From: an uncultured Thalassotalea sp.
GTDB taxonomy: Bacteria; Pseudomonadota; Gammaproteobacteria; Enterobacterales; Alteromonadaceae
Direction of reading: 5' to 3'
Length of the DNA: 64,000 nt
Assembly (NCBI GenBank): GCA_947502355.1
Contig: CANMZP010000021.1
Coordinates: forward strand, 1 to 64,000
This document shows, one piece after another, positions 17,888-27,265 of this stretch; position 1 is the stretch's first letter, and each line of letters begins with the position of its first letter. The position numbers and the translations under genes were made by a program. The notes beneath the pieces were generated by a model. The model saw only the letters and a program-made list of their open reading frames with translations, searched no databases and was not told the DNA's origin.

Positions 17888-20317
17888 TTACTTACGGATT
17901 ACTAAAGAGGTATCTTGATGTTGCCAATTTAGTGCTAAGGTTAAAGTGTCATTGACCGAGTCATACTCAACGACGGAATTATCTAACGTTTTACCGTTAA
18001 ACGCTATACCTTCAACCCCGCCAGTCCAGTTATGTATAACAACATTTATATTACGCTGCTTAGGCATTCCTTTATAACCTTTGCCTGGTAACTCGCGGTT
18101 AAAGGTTAATTCAAAGTGCTCATCTTGGTTTATCGAATTGATGTTGATTAACTCAAAAGCGTTGTTGGCAATAGACTGGCTTGTTTTGCCATCGTCTTCA
18201 AATATTTGCCTTGCACTGGCTTTTACCTGTTCACAGTAGTACACATCTAAATTTAAAACCGATGCGTCATAATCTCGGGTGGTTTTAATATCGCTTGTGG
18301 TTGGAATAATACTGCCCCCCTTTACAAACACAGGGATGGTTGCCAGTGTTAATGGGTAATCAACGATTTGTCCGCCCTGGTATTGTTTACCAGAGAAGTA
18401 ATCAAACCAAATTCCTTCAGGCAGGTTTACCTTTATGCTGTTTAATTTGGGGTCGGTTACTGGGTTTACAAAAAACGCATCGCCCCAGTAGTATCGGTCT
18501 TTAATCGCAATAAGATCTTGATTGGCTTCATCATCAAAGAAAACCGGACGCATTAATGGCATACCGGTTGTGCTGTTTTGGTAAGCCAGTGTGTAATTAT
18601 AGGGCAATAAGGCATAGCGCATTTTAATGAACGTTCGGGCAATGTCGACGGTTTGCTTATCGTGAAAAACCGGCTCAGAAGCAATTTTCTCTTGCGCATG
18701 CGGACGATAAATAGGTTGGAAAACGCCGTATTGTAGCCAGCGCAAATACATCTCCTGATCAAATGTTTCGCCGCCGGCAAAGCCACCTAAATCAGAATGA
18801 GTATAAGCCATACCTAACAAGCTCATTTGCAGGCTTAATTCGACTTGCGGTTTTAAGCCACCCCAGCTGCGACTTACATCCCCTGTCCATGGGATCATAC
18901 CAAAGCGTTGCGAGCCAGCAAAACCCGAGCGCATGATCATAAAGGGTCTTACATCACTTTGTTGTTCGATTAATGCGTTATAAACCACTTCTGCCCATTT
19001 ATGGCCATAAGCGTTATGTACTTCACCGCCTGTGGCCACAATGTTTTGTTCACTTAAGTAATGCAGCATTGTGTCAGGGTGCACTTCTGGCTCACCTAAA
19101 TCGCCCCAAACACCAGTTACGCCTTGATTGGCCAAATCTTTGTAAATATTACCAAACCACTGTTGTCCGTCTTCACTAAAGACATCAACCAGACCGGTGT
19201 TACCAAAAAAGAAATCAAAAATTTGCGGTTCTTTATTGGTGATGTTTTTGCCTAGTGCATTGCGCTTAACGGCATCATCCCAACGCTTAGATGTGGTGGT
19301 AATAAACGGCTCAGAAATGAGCACGGTATTTACCCCATCCTCTTTTAATTGTTGGATCATTTTATTTGGCTCAGGAAACGTTTCTTTTTCCCAGTCTAAT
19401 GTGCCCATATGACCGGTAATTTCTTTACCAAACCAATATAAGTCCAGAATGATTGAGTCTACCGGTACGTCCTTTTCACGAAACGTAGCAATGGTATCCA
19501 GCACTTCTTGCTGGGTATGATAACCAAAGCGAGATGAGTGATTACCAAAGGCCCAACGAGGTGGCATAGGCTGAAAGCCAGTTACGTTGACATAGCTTTC
19601 AATCAACTTAGGGTAAGATGAACCCGCCATAACAATATAAGATTGACGGCCACCCTTGGTTTCAAACTGTAAAATATCTTTTTCAGTCTTACCTAAATCA
19701 AGATGTGCACTGGCGCTGTTATCAAACAATAAGATGTATTTGTTGCTCGAAAATATCGCCGGAATACCGTAATTCATCTGGTAGGATTCGGTGGTGTAAC
19801 CATAATGGGCACGGTTATATAATGGCAATCGATGGCCTCGTCTGTCCATGCCAAGCACACGTTCACCGCTACCAAGGAGCTTTTCATCATCTTGAAGTTT
19901 AAAACGAAATCCTTCTACCGTTGATTGGTTAAAGTACCCCATTTCTTCGCTTAACAGTAATTTGCCGTTTCGATAAAACGCGATTTGTGCCGTTTTTTTG
20001 TTTACCACCGCTGTTAACACCGGGGTAGAAAACGTTAAAGATTGCTCATTATCATGCAAAGCAACGGCCGTTTGGTGCGATGAGATCAACGACGCATCTT
20101 TGGCAAAAGAAGGAAAAGACGATTGCTTGTCTTGTTGGTATACCACTTCTAAGGCCTGGGAATGTATAGCATTTAACGTCAATTGGCCATCATCGGTTTG
20201 GATGATTAATCGTTTATCTAAAAATTGATGCCCTAGGTATTCTCTTGCACTTGCAGAAAACACAGTAAAAATAAACAGAATAACGGTAAGAATGAAAACA
20301 TTGCGCAATTGATTCAA
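17888..20317 (-). CDS. Exported GH31-family alpha-glycosidase
   Basis: An 809-residue glycoside hydrolase of family 31 (alpha-glucosidase, alpha-xylosidase or transglucosidase). It has a signal peptide (residues 1-24, cut after SASA). The nucleophile is D406 in WGDLGEPE and the acid/base D480 in TGDVSRSW, followed by the substrate loop HSDLGGF. A C-terminal beta domain (IFEDDGKTSQS) matches DUF5110. The start is a TTG preceded by AGGGAG at 5-nt spacing. Fine substrate specificity is not readable. It stands alone, with no transporter or regulator next to it. Confidence 0.88.
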   Translation of the reverse strand: MNQLRNVFILTVILFIFTVFSASAREYLGHQFLDKRLIIQTDDGQLTLNAIHSQALEVVYQQDKQSSFPSFAKDASLISSHQTAVALHDNEQSLTFSTPVLTAVVNKKTAQIAFYRNGKLLLSEEMGYFNQSTVEGFRFKLQDDEKLLGSGERVLGMDRRGHRLPLYNRAHYGYTTESYQMNYGIPAIFSSNKYILLFDNSASAHLDLGKTEKDILQFETKGGRQSYIVMAGSSYPKLIESYVNVTGFQPMPPRWAFGNHSSRFGYHTQQEVLDTIATFREKDVPVDSIILDLYWFGKEITGHMGTLDWEKETFPEPNKMIQQLKEDGVNTVLISEPFITTTSKRWDDAVKRNALGKNITNKEPQIFDFFFGNTGLVDVFSEDGQQWFGNIYKDLANQGVTGVWGDLGEPEVHPDTMLHYLSEQNIVATGGEVHNAYGHKWAEVVYNALIEQQSDVRPFMIMRSGFAGSQRFGMIPWTGDVSRSWGGLKPQVELSLQMSLLGMAYTHSDLGGFAGGETFDQEMYLRWLQYGVFQPIYRPHAQEKIASEPVFHDKQTVDIARTFIKMRYALLPYNYTLAYQNSTTGMPLMRPVFFDDEANQDLIAIKDRYYWGDAFFVNPVTDPKLNSIKVNLPEGIWFDYFSGKQYQGGQIVDYPLTLATIPVFVKGGSIIPTTSDIKTTRDYDASVLNLDVYYCEQVKASARQIFEDDGKTSQSIANNAFELININSINQDEHFELTFNRELPGKGYKGMPKQRNINVVIHNWTGGVEGIAFNGKTLDNSVVEYDSVNDTLTLALNWQHQDTSLVIRK

Positions 20318-20370
20318 GATAACTCCCTAGTAACGTTGAACAGAAAATTTTTTTTGCCCTAAAAAACAAA

Positions 20371-20400
20371 ATGTCGCTGTTGTTCACAAAGCAGCGACAT
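20371..20400 (-). terminator. Terminator of astE
   Basis: ATGTCGCTG / CAGCGACAT (9 bp, 12-nt loop) is followed on the minus strand by TTTTGTTTTTT, 36 nt after the astE stop. Confidence 0.75.
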
Positions 20401-20435
20401 ATGTTATATCAATAGTTAAGAAATGTTGCTTTGAA

Positions 20436-21512
20436 CTAAAACAACTTTATTGGTCGGACCGTAAGTAAAGCACGTTGCCCTATGGCCACATTGGCATTGG
20501 GAAAAATGATGGCCTCCCCGGGTACCGTTACCCGATGTTCAATGTCACCATCGGTAGCCAATAAATGATCCATGGGATAATCGGTGAAGTTTTCGGCTTC
20601 ATCAGCGAAGTGCAAAATAAAGTCTTCGTTTTCACGATTTATGGTTTTGTAAATTTCAAATAAATTAAATTGTGTTTCGTCATACTCGCTCAGCACTAAA
20701 TCCTGATCGCCTAGCAAACGGCTTAAGGCTTGTTTCGTTTTGGCAAAATTGTTCATATCATTTTCACCAAACGGCATCACTTTACCTAACTCAACCGTAA
20801 AGGCATGGGCATTAAACTCGTTGGTGGAAAAGTAGCTAAAAGTGGTAGTTGGGCTGTTGGAAATTAAAATGGTATTTATGCCACAACTTAATAAAAACTG
20901 CAGTTGTTGTTTACTGTGCTCACGACGCCCATTAAGGAAAGGGTAAACGGCAAACTTGTCGTTTTTAGAGCCTCGAATAGCCGTGTGTAAATCATAATGG
21001 TAGCGGCTGCGATCACCTGAAATATGTGAGCCTTGATCGAAAAATTCACGAATATAATCTTCAAGCGCCTTGGCACGTATTCGTTCATCATTACAGAGTC
21101 CTTCGCCATCGCTGTGCGCCCCTGAGAACAAACGGTTTAAGTTTTCTTCAACAAAACGCTCACCAATATTTATCGATGGCGGGTTACCAAACAAAAACAA
21201 CACTCGCTGTTTTAGCACTAATTCACCTTGAATGATTTCACGAATTAATTGCTGGCAAATTTCAATGGGTGCGGTTTCATTGCCATGAACGGCACAAGAT
21301 AAGACGATATCGCTGTCGGTTTCCTGATTAATCGGCTCAAAACATATCACCCCGGTGTCTAAAACACTTACTAAGGTTTGAGCCTGAGTTTGCGGGTGCG
21401 TTAGGGTAAAGTTGAATAGTTCAGGAAGTTGTTTAGGAAATTGACGTGTAATGGCAAGAAAATCACCATCTTGTTGGAGTTGTTGTTGTAGCTTTTGTAA
21501 TTTTGGGGTCAC
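20436..21512 (-). CDS. astE: Succinylglutamate desuccinylase
   Basis: The 358-residue zinc hydrolase releases succinate and glutamate in the last step of the AST arginine-degradation pathway. AVHGNETAPIE (about 93-103) carries the zinc His and Glu of the M14-like AstE/AspA fold; YHYDLHTAIRG gives the second zinc His. The start is GTG. The other ast genes are not in this window, so astE sits apart from the astCADB genes, as seen in some Alteromonadales. Confidence 0.92.
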   Translation of the reverse strand: MTPKLQKLQQQLQQDGDFLAITRQFPKQLPELFNFTLTHPQTQAQTLVSVLDTGVICFEPINQETDSDIVLSCAVHGNETAPIEICQQLIREIIQGELVLKQRVLFLFGNPPSINIGERFVEENLNRLFSGAHSDGEGLCNDERIRAKALEDYIREFFDQGSHISGDRSRYHYDLHTAIRGSKNDKFAVYPFLNGRREHSKQQLQFLLSCGINTILISNSPTTTFSYFSTNEFNAHAFTVELGKVMPFGENDMNNFAKTKQALSRLLGDQDLVLSEYDETQFNLFEIYKTINRENEDFILHFADEAENFTDYPMDHLLATDGDIEHRVTVPGEAIIFPNANVAIGQRALLTVRPIKLF

Positions 21513-21550
21513 ATTAATGTATCGTTATTAAATGATGACGTTATAGTAAA

Positions 21551-21586
21551 AGAAAAGCGCCGTGATGTTAAGCATCACGGCGCTTT
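21551..21586 (-). terminator. Terminator of seqA-pgm
   Basis: A 14-bp stem AAAGCGCCGTGATG / CATCACGGCGCTTT (21554-21567, 21573-21586) with a 5-nt loop lies 30 nt after the pgm stop and leads into CTTTTACT on the minus strand. Confidence 0.85.
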
Positions 21587-21615
21587 AAATATTTAAGTTG
21601 TGGTAAGTTTAAAAT

Positions 21616-23265
21616 CTATAAGCCAGCGTTTTTAAATGCATTACCAACTAACACCTTGGCTTCTTCAAAAATTGTTTGTAAGTGCTCATCACTAATAAAG
21701 CTCTCACCGTAAATTTTGTAGATTTCTTCCGTTCCTGATGGACGCGCAGCAAACCAACCGTTTTCAGTAACCACTTTTATGCCACCAATAGCAGCATTAT
21801 TACCTGGCGCATGCGATAAAATCGCTAAGATTTTTTCACCGGCTAGTGTGTCTTGACTTACGTCATCCGCAGAAAGTGAACTTAATACGGCTTTTTGTTC
21901 AAGGCTAGCAACCGCATCGACACGGCCATAGCTTGATTCACCTAAATCAGCCGCTAATTCTTGGTACCACTGATGTGGATCTTTACCCGTTGTTGCAATC
22001 ATTTCAGCGGCTAATAAACACATAACAAAACCGTCTTTATCGGTTGTCCAACAGCTACCATCTAATGATAAGAATGATGCACCGGCACTTTCTTCACCAC
22101 CAAAGGCATAGCTTGAGTCGGCTAAACCATCAACAAACCATTTAAAACCTACCGGTACTTCTGATAGTGGTTTTTGAATTTTGTCCGCTAAACGGTCAAT
22201 CAAAGAACTTGAAACCAATGTTTTACCAATTTTGGCATCCGCAGACCATTGCTTACGATGCGTGAACAAGTAATTGATTGCTACCGCAAGGTAATGGTTC
22301 GGGTTCATTAAACCACCGCTTGGCGTTACGATACCGTGACGGTCAAAATCTGGGTCGTTACCAACGCTCACATCAAAATCGTCTTTCATGGCGATAAGAC
22401 TTGCCATGGCGTAAGGCGATGAACAATCCATGCGGATTTTTCCGTCTTTATCTAGCGTCATAAAGGCAAAGTTGGCATCAACAACGGGGTTAACCACTTC
22501 GATATTCAGATTGTATTCTTTAGCAATAGCTGGCCAGTAATCGATACCAGAACCGCCTAGTGGATCAACACCAATTTTAATACCGGCTTTACTGATGGCA
22601 TCCATATCAATTACTTGTGCTAATTGCTTAGTGTAGAAATCGATAAAATCGGATTTTTTAAGCAAAGGCGACGCCATCGCTTCACTAAAGTCCATGGTTA
22701 CCACGTCTTTTAAACCGTTTGCCAAAATTTCATTAGCGCGTTGTTCAATTAACTTGGTGATATCGCCTTCGGCAGGACCACCATGAGGTGGGTTGTATTT
22801 AATACCACCATCACTTGGCGGATTGTGCGAAGGAGTGATGATTAGGCCGTCAGCCTGATCTTCATTATACTTGTTGTGCTCAATAATTAGACGAGAAACC
22901 ACCGGCGTTGGCGTAAAGCCTTCATCTTCTTGAATAACAACAGGCACATCGTTGGCAATTAATACGCTAATTGCAGAGGCAAATGCAGGCTCTGATAAGG
23001 CGTGGGTATCTTTACCTAAAAATAATGGGCCAGTAAAATTATGTTGCTTACGGTATTCGGCTACCGCTTGAGAAATGGCTAAAATGTGGTGTTCATTAAA
23101 GCTGGTTTTTGTCGTGCTGCCACGGTGACCAGAGGTACCAAAACTTACCCGTTGTGATACTACATTCACATCCGGTTTTAATAAAAAGTAATCACTAGTT
23201 AAACGTGCAATATTGATTCGATCGCACGGGCGAGCTGGCTTGCCAGCATGAGGATGAACACTCAT
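21616..23265 (-). CDS. pgm: Phosphoglucomutase (alpha-D-glucose phosphate-specific)
   Basis: A 549-residue phosphohexomutase that interconverts glucose-1-phosphate and glucose-6-phosphate; E. coli Pgm has 546 residues. The phosphoserine loop is [14 protein letters not shown] (about 143-156), the metal loop [10 protein letters not shown], and the sugar-phosphate site [16 protein letters not shown] near the C-terminus. GTSGHRG near residue 45 is the usual N-terminal block. AAGGA lies 8 nt before the ATG. It follows seqA by 51 nt, the same order as in E. coli. Confidence 0.97.
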   Translation of the reverse strand: MSVHPHAGKPARPCDRINIARLTSDYFLLKPDVNVVSQRVSFGTSGHRGSTTKTSFNEHHILAISQAVAEYRKQHNFTGPLFLGKDTHALSEPAFASAISVLIANDVPVVIQEDEGFTPTPVVSRLIIEHNKYNEDQADGLIITPSHNPPSDGGIKYNPPHGGPAEGDITKLIEQRANEILANGLKDVVTMDFSEAMASPLLKKSDFIDFYTKQLAQVIDMDAISKAGIKIGVDPLGGSGIDYWPAIAKEYNLNIEVVNPVVDANFAFMTLDKDGKIRMDCSSPYAMASLIAMKDDFDVSVGNDPDFDRHGIVTPSGGLMNPNHYLAVAINYLFTHRKQWSADAKIGKTLVSSSLIDRLADKIQKPLSEVPVGFKWFVDGLADSSYAFGGEESAGASFLSLDGSCWTTDKDGFVMCLLAAEMIATTGKDPHQWYQELAADLGESSYGRVDAVASLEQKAVLSSLSADDVSQDTLAGEKILAILSHAPGNNAAIGGIKVVTENGWFAARPSGTEEIYKIYGESFISDEHLQTIFEEAKVLVGNAFKNAGL

Positions 23266-23316
23266 AAATTATCCTTAAAATAGTTGAACATACAGCGAGT
23301 AAGTTAAACAGTTAAA

Positions 23317-23961
23317 TTATAGTAAATCACGGATGGCTTCTGTCTGCTGTGCAGTATAACCAAACTTATTTGCTACATCTGTTAACATCAATTTTTTCTT
23401 GGTTGTATTTGAGTTAGTAATAACCCAGTACTGGGTCTCTGGAATTTGCTTAGGCTTGGTGGAACTGCCATTTTCCAATAACTCGCTTTCGCTTTTCGCA
23501 AAATATAAACGGTTACGGCCACGAATTTCTAATACCGACTCAAATTTGTCACTGTGTACACGGTACAAATTAGACAAGATCAATAAGAACCTGCCAACGG
23601 CACCACGTTGAGTGGCCAACTCTTCTTTGTTGATCACATCAAAAATATTTTGACATGAGGTTTTCGTATCAACAACCACAACCTCTTTTGCATCAGCAGC
23701 AATCTGGATTTCAGGCTCTGGCTCATTCTCTGATTCGGCAATTACCGTATCTTGTGCTTCGCTTTCGTTTATATTAGTTGTCGTTTGTACGGTTTGCGAA
23801 TTGTCTTCTTGTTGCTTTTCAACGGCTTCAACTGCTTTTTGAGGTGCATTTGGGTCTACGGCCAATAAACGGCGTAAAATATCCGATGCACTTTCACCAA
23901 TAAATTTAGTCTTACTGGCAATGTATTGATAAAGCTCGTCATCTACTTCGATGGTTTTCAT
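23317..23961 (-). CDS. seqA: Replication initiation negative modulator SeqA
   Basis: The 214-residue protein has the SeqA N-terminal multimerisation domain (MKTIEVDDELYQYIASKTKF, about 1-35), a long acidic, glutamine- and glutamate-rich linker (about 55-100), and the C-terminal domain that binds hemimethylated GATC. RGRNRLYFAKSESEL and TKPKQIPETQYWVITNSNT are recognisable C-terminal blocks. SeqA sequesters oriC and dnaA after replication and is limited to gammaproteobacteria with Dam. The linker is longer than in E. coli SeqA (181 aa). Confidence 0.96.
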   Translation of the reverse strand: MKTIEVDDELYQYIASKTKFIGESASDILRRLLAVDPNAPQKAVEAVEKQQEDNSQTVQTTTNINESEAQDTVIAESENEPEPEIQIAADAKEVVVVDTKTSCQNIFDVINKEELATQRGAVGRFLLILSNLYRVHSDKFESVLEIRGRNRLYFAKSESELLENGSSTKPKQIPETQYWVITNSNTTKKKLMLTDVANKFGYTAQQTEAIRDLL

Positions 23962-24190
23962 TCATTTCCCTAAAGAATTCCTAGAAAGGAATCAATTATA
24001 CTTATTGATAAATAACTCTCTAGTAAATTATGCGCAATTTTGCAAAAATTTTGATCAAGTTCATGCAAAAAGTTACACGATGGCCGTAATCATGCGTTTT
24101 ACAACAAGATTTAGTCATTGACGTTGTAAAAATACAACCCCACTAAAACAATTAAACCGGTCTAAACACCGGCTAACTAAATCCCCTTAC

Positions 24191-24316
24191 TTAATCAGCC
24201 AGTAAAAACAACCAAACGATTAGAGGCAAAAATAGCAAGGTTCCAGCCCAGCCAAAAGCAACACAGAAGCGAGTAGGCTTTGTTTCATCATGAAGTTGGG
24301 CTAATATACCGAGCAA
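24191..24316 (-). CDS. Candidate 41-residue membrane protein (TTG start)
   Basis: A minus-strand frame ending at 24191 reads HDETKPTRFCVAFGWAG, then TLLFLPLIVWLFLLAD and stop: a soluble start and one strong transmembrane helix (about residues 19-40), with codon use like neighbouring genes. No ATG is in frame; the nearest start is TTG at 24316, without a clear ribosome-binding site. It diverges from ybfF. The rest of 23962-24342 is AT-rich and must hold the seqA and ybfF promoters. Confidence 0.4.
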   Translation of the reverse strand: MLGILAQLHDETKPTRFCVAFGWAGTLLFLPLIVWLFLLAD

Positions 24317-24342
24317 AATATGCTTTAAACAACGACAATAAG

Positions 24343-25131
24343 ATGACTTCTGGCAATTTAGTAAATTATACCGTTCGCAAAAGTGCGACCTCGAACTCCC
24401 CCATTCCCGTTTTATTAATTCACGGCCTATTTGGTGGCTTGGAAAATTTAAACGCGTTGGCCAAGCATCTTAGTAATGACTTTGATGTGATCAGCATGGA
24501 TGTTCGCAATCATGGCAACTCATTTCATAGCAATGAAATGACTTACCCACTAATGGCGGACGATGTGTTGGCGTTACTGGCGCATTTAAATATTGAAAAA
24601 CTGCATATTGTTGGTCATTCGATGGGAGGCAAAATTGCCATGCAATTTGCTTTGCATCACCCGAACATGGTGGACAAATTAGTCATTGCCGACATTGCCC
24701 CAGTTCAATACCAACACAGCCATGAGCAAGTGATTAATGGATTAAAGTCGATACACTTAGATAGTTTGCAAAATCGTAAGGAAGCCGACCAACAGCTTGC
24801 CTCTTATGTTGAAGAAATTGGCGTACGACAATTTCTGCTAAAAAATTTGGTAAAATCTGAGCATGGCTTTACTTGGCGAGCAAACATTAACAACATCGCC
24901 AACGCGTATGAAAACATCATTGCCGGTAATGCTGCTGACAGCCCATTTTTAGGCGACACCCTATTTATAAAAGGGTCAAATTCTGATTACATCACCAGTG
25001 AACACCGTGAGCTAATAATGCGCTATTTCCCGAACTCAAAGGCTCGGGTAATGTCGGGAGTTGGTCATTGGCTGCATGCAGAAAAACCAGTGGTATTTAA
25101 CAAAATCGTAGAAAATTTTATGAAAAAATAA
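24343..25131 (+). CDS. ybfF: Alpha/beta-hydrolase esterase YbfF
   Basis: From the ATG at 24343 the protein is 262 residues, close to E. coli YbfF (254); an upstream TTG would add 21 unlikely residues. It shows the oxyanion motif LIHGLFGG, nucleophile elbow GHSMGG, and the final catalytic histidine in VGHWLHAEKP. YbfF is an acyl-CoA/ester thioesterase-like hydrolase. It starts the plus-strand set divergent from seqA-pgm, as in Enterobacterales. Confidence 0.88.
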   Translation: MTSGNLVNYTVRKSATSNSPIPVLLIHGLFGGLENLNALAKHLSNDFDVISMDVRNHGNSFHSNEMTYPLMADDVLALLAHLNIEKLHIVGHSMGGKIAMQFALHHPNMVDKLVIADIAPVQYQHSHEQVINGLKSIHLDSLQNRKEADQQLASYVEEIGVRQFLLKNLVKSEHGFTWRANINNIANAYENIIAGNAADSPFLGDTLFIKGSNSDYITSEHRELIMRYFPNSKARVMSGVGHWLHAEKPVVFNKIVENFMKK

Positions 25132-25234
25132 CAAACATATATTGTAAAATACGGCTTTTTTTACGCTTGGTGCAATTAATTGCTCATTCCTAACAATGTT
25201 GATGTTTTTTTAATGTGAAAATCGCTGCGCCTTG

Positions 25235-25243
25235 TGCTATAGT
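25235..25243 (+). promoter_or_regulatory. Extended -10 promoter of the DUF2788 gene
   Basis: TGCTATAGT carries the TGn extension followed by TATAGT, 25 nt before the ATG at 25269. I see no CTGT-N8-ACAG LexA box here, although ybfE in E. coli is LexA-regulated. Confidence 0.45.
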
Positions 25244-25268
25244 GCGCCGATAATTTGCAGGGTGTAGT

Positions 25269-25490
25269 ATGCTTTCCGAAAATATAGAATTAATCGAATC
25301 AATCGGCTTAAATTTATTCTTTGTTGTTATTTTCTTCTTCATTGGCATGTCGATTCATGACGTAATGAACAAAAATAATGTACCAAAAAAAGGCCGATAC
25401 GTGGTTTACTTCGTATTGTTTCTAGGGTGTGCTGGCTTTATCGCCAAAGGTGTAATCCAGATGGTTTGGGAAAGTAATGGAATAGGCTAG
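25269..25490 (+). CDS. DUF2788 small membrane protein
   Basis: The 73-residue protein has two predicted membrane helices (about 14-30 and 46-65) separated by a basic loop (KNNVPKKGR). It matches the DUF2788 family, which is found at this place in other Alteromonadales and Vibrionales; function unknown. It is followed after one base by ybfE, so the two are co-transcribed. Confidence 0.82.
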   Translation: MLSENIELIESIGLNLFFVVIFFFIGMSIHDVMNKNNVPKKGRYVVYFVLFLGCAGFIAKGVIQMVWESNGIG

Positions 25491-25491
25491 T

Positions 25492-25770
25492 ATGGCAAAA
25501 GAAGCAGCAGATTTAACAACACTAGATTTATTTATTGATGAAAAACGACCGGGTCGTCCAAAGACCAACCCATTTCCACGCGAAGTTCAGGTAAAAATCA
25601 ATAAACGTAATCAAGTTAAACGAGATAAAAACAAAGGCTTAAAGCGGGTAGAATTTAAACTGCATACCGAAGTCTTTGTACAGCTAGATGACCTAGCAAG
25701 AGATAAAGGCATCAGTCGCAGCGATTTAATTGAGTCGATGATTGTTGATGCGTTATCTAAACAAAATTAA
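25492..25770 (+). CDS. ybfE: YbfE-like DNA-binding protein
   Basis: The 92-residue basic protein has an N-terminal RPGRPKTNPF AT-hook-like stretch (about 19-28) and a C-terminal ribbon-helix-helix-like segment (RVEFKLHTEVFVQLDDLA, then GISRSDLIESMI). E. coli YbfE has the same place between ybfF and fldA and is LexA-controlled. Its target is unknown. Confidence 0.85.
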   Translation: MAKEAADLTTLDLFIDEKRPGRPKTNPFPREVQVKINKRNQVKRDKNKGLKRVEFKLHTEVFVQLDDLARDKGISRSDLIESMIVDALSKQN

Positions 25771-25804
25771 TTGATTTAAGTTTTAATATATAGGGTTTAT
25801 TAGA

Positions 25805-26332
25805 ATGGCAACAGTAGGACTTTTTTTTGGTAGTGATACAGGCAACACAGAAGCCGTAGCCAAAATGATCCAGAAAAAACTGGGTAAAAAAAATGTCGAC
25901 GTAAAAGATATTGCAAAAAGTGCTAAAGAAGACATTGCAGGTTTTGATTTATTAATCCTTGGCATCCCTACATGGTACTACGGTGAAAACCAATGTGACT
26001 GGGATGATTTCTTACCTGAATTGGAAGAAATTGATTTTAATGACAAGTTGGTTGCAATTTTCGGCTTGGGTGACCAAGAAGATTACGCGGAATACTTTGT
26101 TGATGCGATGGCTCCTCTTCGTGATATCGTTGAGGCTCGTGGTGCCATCATGGTAGGCTCATGGTCTACTGAAGGCTACGAATTTGAAGAATCAAAAGCA
26201 TTAATCGATGAAAATACTTTCATTGGTTTAGCTCTTGACGAAGACCGTCAGCCAGAATTAACAGAATCTCGTGTTGATGCATGGATTGAACAATTAAATG
26301 ATGAAATGTGTCTGGCTGAGTTGCTAGATTAA
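25805..26332 (+). CDS. fldA: Flavodoxin FldA
   Basis: A 175-residue long-chain flavodoxin, the same length class as E. coli FldA (176). The FMN phosphate loop is GSDTGNTEAVA (9-19), the first aromatic flavin loop PTWYYGENQCDW, and the second block FGLGDQEDYAEYF. It carries low-potential electrons to enzymes such as MetH, BioB and IspG/IspH. It precedes fur as in enterobacteria, and both respond to iron there. Confidence 0.97.
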   Translation: MATVGLFFGSDTGNTEAVAKMIQKKLGKKNVDVKDIAKSAKEDIAGFDLLILGIPTWYYGENQCDWDDFLPELEEIDFNDKLVAIFGLGDQEDYAEYFVDAMAPLRDIVEARGAIMVGSWSTEGYEFEESKALIDENTFIGLALDEDRQPELTESRVDAWIEQLNDEMCLAELLD

Positions 26333-26352
26333 TCATTCCGTCATTTTCTTTT

Positions 26353-26379
26353 AAAAGCCTCATATTTGAGGCTTTTTTT
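26353..26379 (+). terminator. Terminator of fldA
   Basis: A 10-bp stem AAAAGCCTCA / TGAGGCTTTT with a 4-nt loop and a run of seven Ts starts 21 nt after the stop. Confidence 0.9.
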
Positions 26380-26446
26380 GTTTCTAAGATTGCTTTAAAC
26401 TAGCTGCTATAGAAAAAGAAGAAAAATAAAGATAAAAGCCCCCCTA

Positions 26447-26465
26447 AATGTAAATAATTCTCATC
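26447..26465 (+). promoter_or_regulatory. Candidate Fur box upstream of fur
   Basis: AATGTAAATAATTCTCATC agrees with the palindromic Fur consensus AATGATAATNATTATCATT at 14 of 18 defined positions. It is flanked on both sides, with no gap, by the inverted hexamers CCCCTA (26441-26446) and TAGGGG (26466-26471). It lies 68 nt before the chosen fur start, a reasonable place for autoregulation. Confidence 0.55.
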
Positions 26466-26532
26466 TAGGGGTTTAAACTCTAAAAATAAGCTTTTATAAT
26501 TTTCCGCAACTTATTTGATATTTAGGATGAAA

Positions 26533-26976
26533 ATGCCAGAGCAAAACGAAGAATTAAAAAGAGCTGGATTAAAGGTAACCTTACCTAGAATTAAAATCCT
26601 GGATATACTGCAAAAACCAGACAACCAACACATCAGCGCTGAAGAAGTTTATAAAATTCTTTTAGAACAGCATGAAGAAATCGGCCTGGCAACGGTGTAT
26701 CGAGTTTTAAACCAGTTTGATGATGCTGGCATTGTGTCTCGTCATCACTTTGAAGGTGGCAAGTCTGTTTTTGAATTATCTCATAAAACCCACCACGACC
26801 ACTTAGTTTGTTTAAAGTGTGGCAAAGTGGTTGAGTTTGAAGATGACGTAATTGAAAAAAGACAATTGGTTATCGCCAAAAAGAACAAAATCAAACTGAC
26901 CAACCACAGCTTGTATTTATACGGTGAATGTGAAGACGAAGAAGCCTGTGAAGCATATCGAACAGAGCATCAGTAA
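26533..26976 (+). CDS. fur: Ferric uptake regulator Fur
   Basis: From the ATG at 26533 the protein is 147 residues (E. coli Fur 148). I chose this start because AGGA precedes it by 5 nt and it gives MPEQNEELKRAGLKVTLPR, the standard N-terminus. Winged-helix recognition segment AEEVYKILLE...GLATVYRVLNQF, the metal-site HHDHLVCLKCGKVVEFED with its CxxC, and a C-terminal CEDEEAC are all present. Fur represses iron uptake genes when Fe2+ is bound. Confidence 0.97.
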   Translation: MPEQNEELKRAGLKVTLPRIKILDILQKPDNQHISAEEVYKILLEQHEEIGLATVYRVLNQFDDAGIVSRHHFEGGKSVFELSHKTHHDHLVCLKCGKVVEFEDDVIEKRQLVIAKKNKIKLTNHSLYLYGECEDEEACEAYRTEHQ

Positions 26977-27000
26977 GCAGGCTGAGCAAAGACTTTAATC

Positions 27001-27030
27001 AAAAGCAGTGAATTTATTCACTGCTTTTTT
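27001..27030 (+). terminator. Terminator of fur
   Basis: A 12-bp stem AAAAGCAGTGAA / TTCACTGCTTTT with a 4-nt loop followed by Ts starts 25 nt after the stop. Confidence 0.9.
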
Positions 27031-27082
27031 GTATCTGGGATATCGTCAATAACTGCCACTTACAACTCAGACTAAAATAATT

Positions 27083-27151
27083 GGACTGCCTTGCCTGTCA
27101 ACTTAAATAGGCGTAATGTATTGATTATGAACGGCTTGTGAGAGCGATAAA
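27083..27151 (+). repeat. Degenerate intergenic repeat, copy A
   Basis: GGACTGCCTTGCCTGTC, then AGGCGTAATGTATTG, lines up with copy B at 27599 over about 70 nt (roughly 60-70% identity by eye). It lies between fur and the first accessory gene. Confidence 0.45.
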
Positions 27152-27265
27152 CGGCCATTAAACCTTATATTTATCAAAAACCTCAATCCCCCAAGAAACC
27201 TAGACTCATAAATAAAAGGGATTCAGCAAGATGGATGCAACTTATTACTTAGGGAGTTAGATATA

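Noticed and set aside
25140-25268. LexA box expected for the ybfE operon
   Set aside because: No CTGT-N8-ACAG match found, so SOS control is not supported here.
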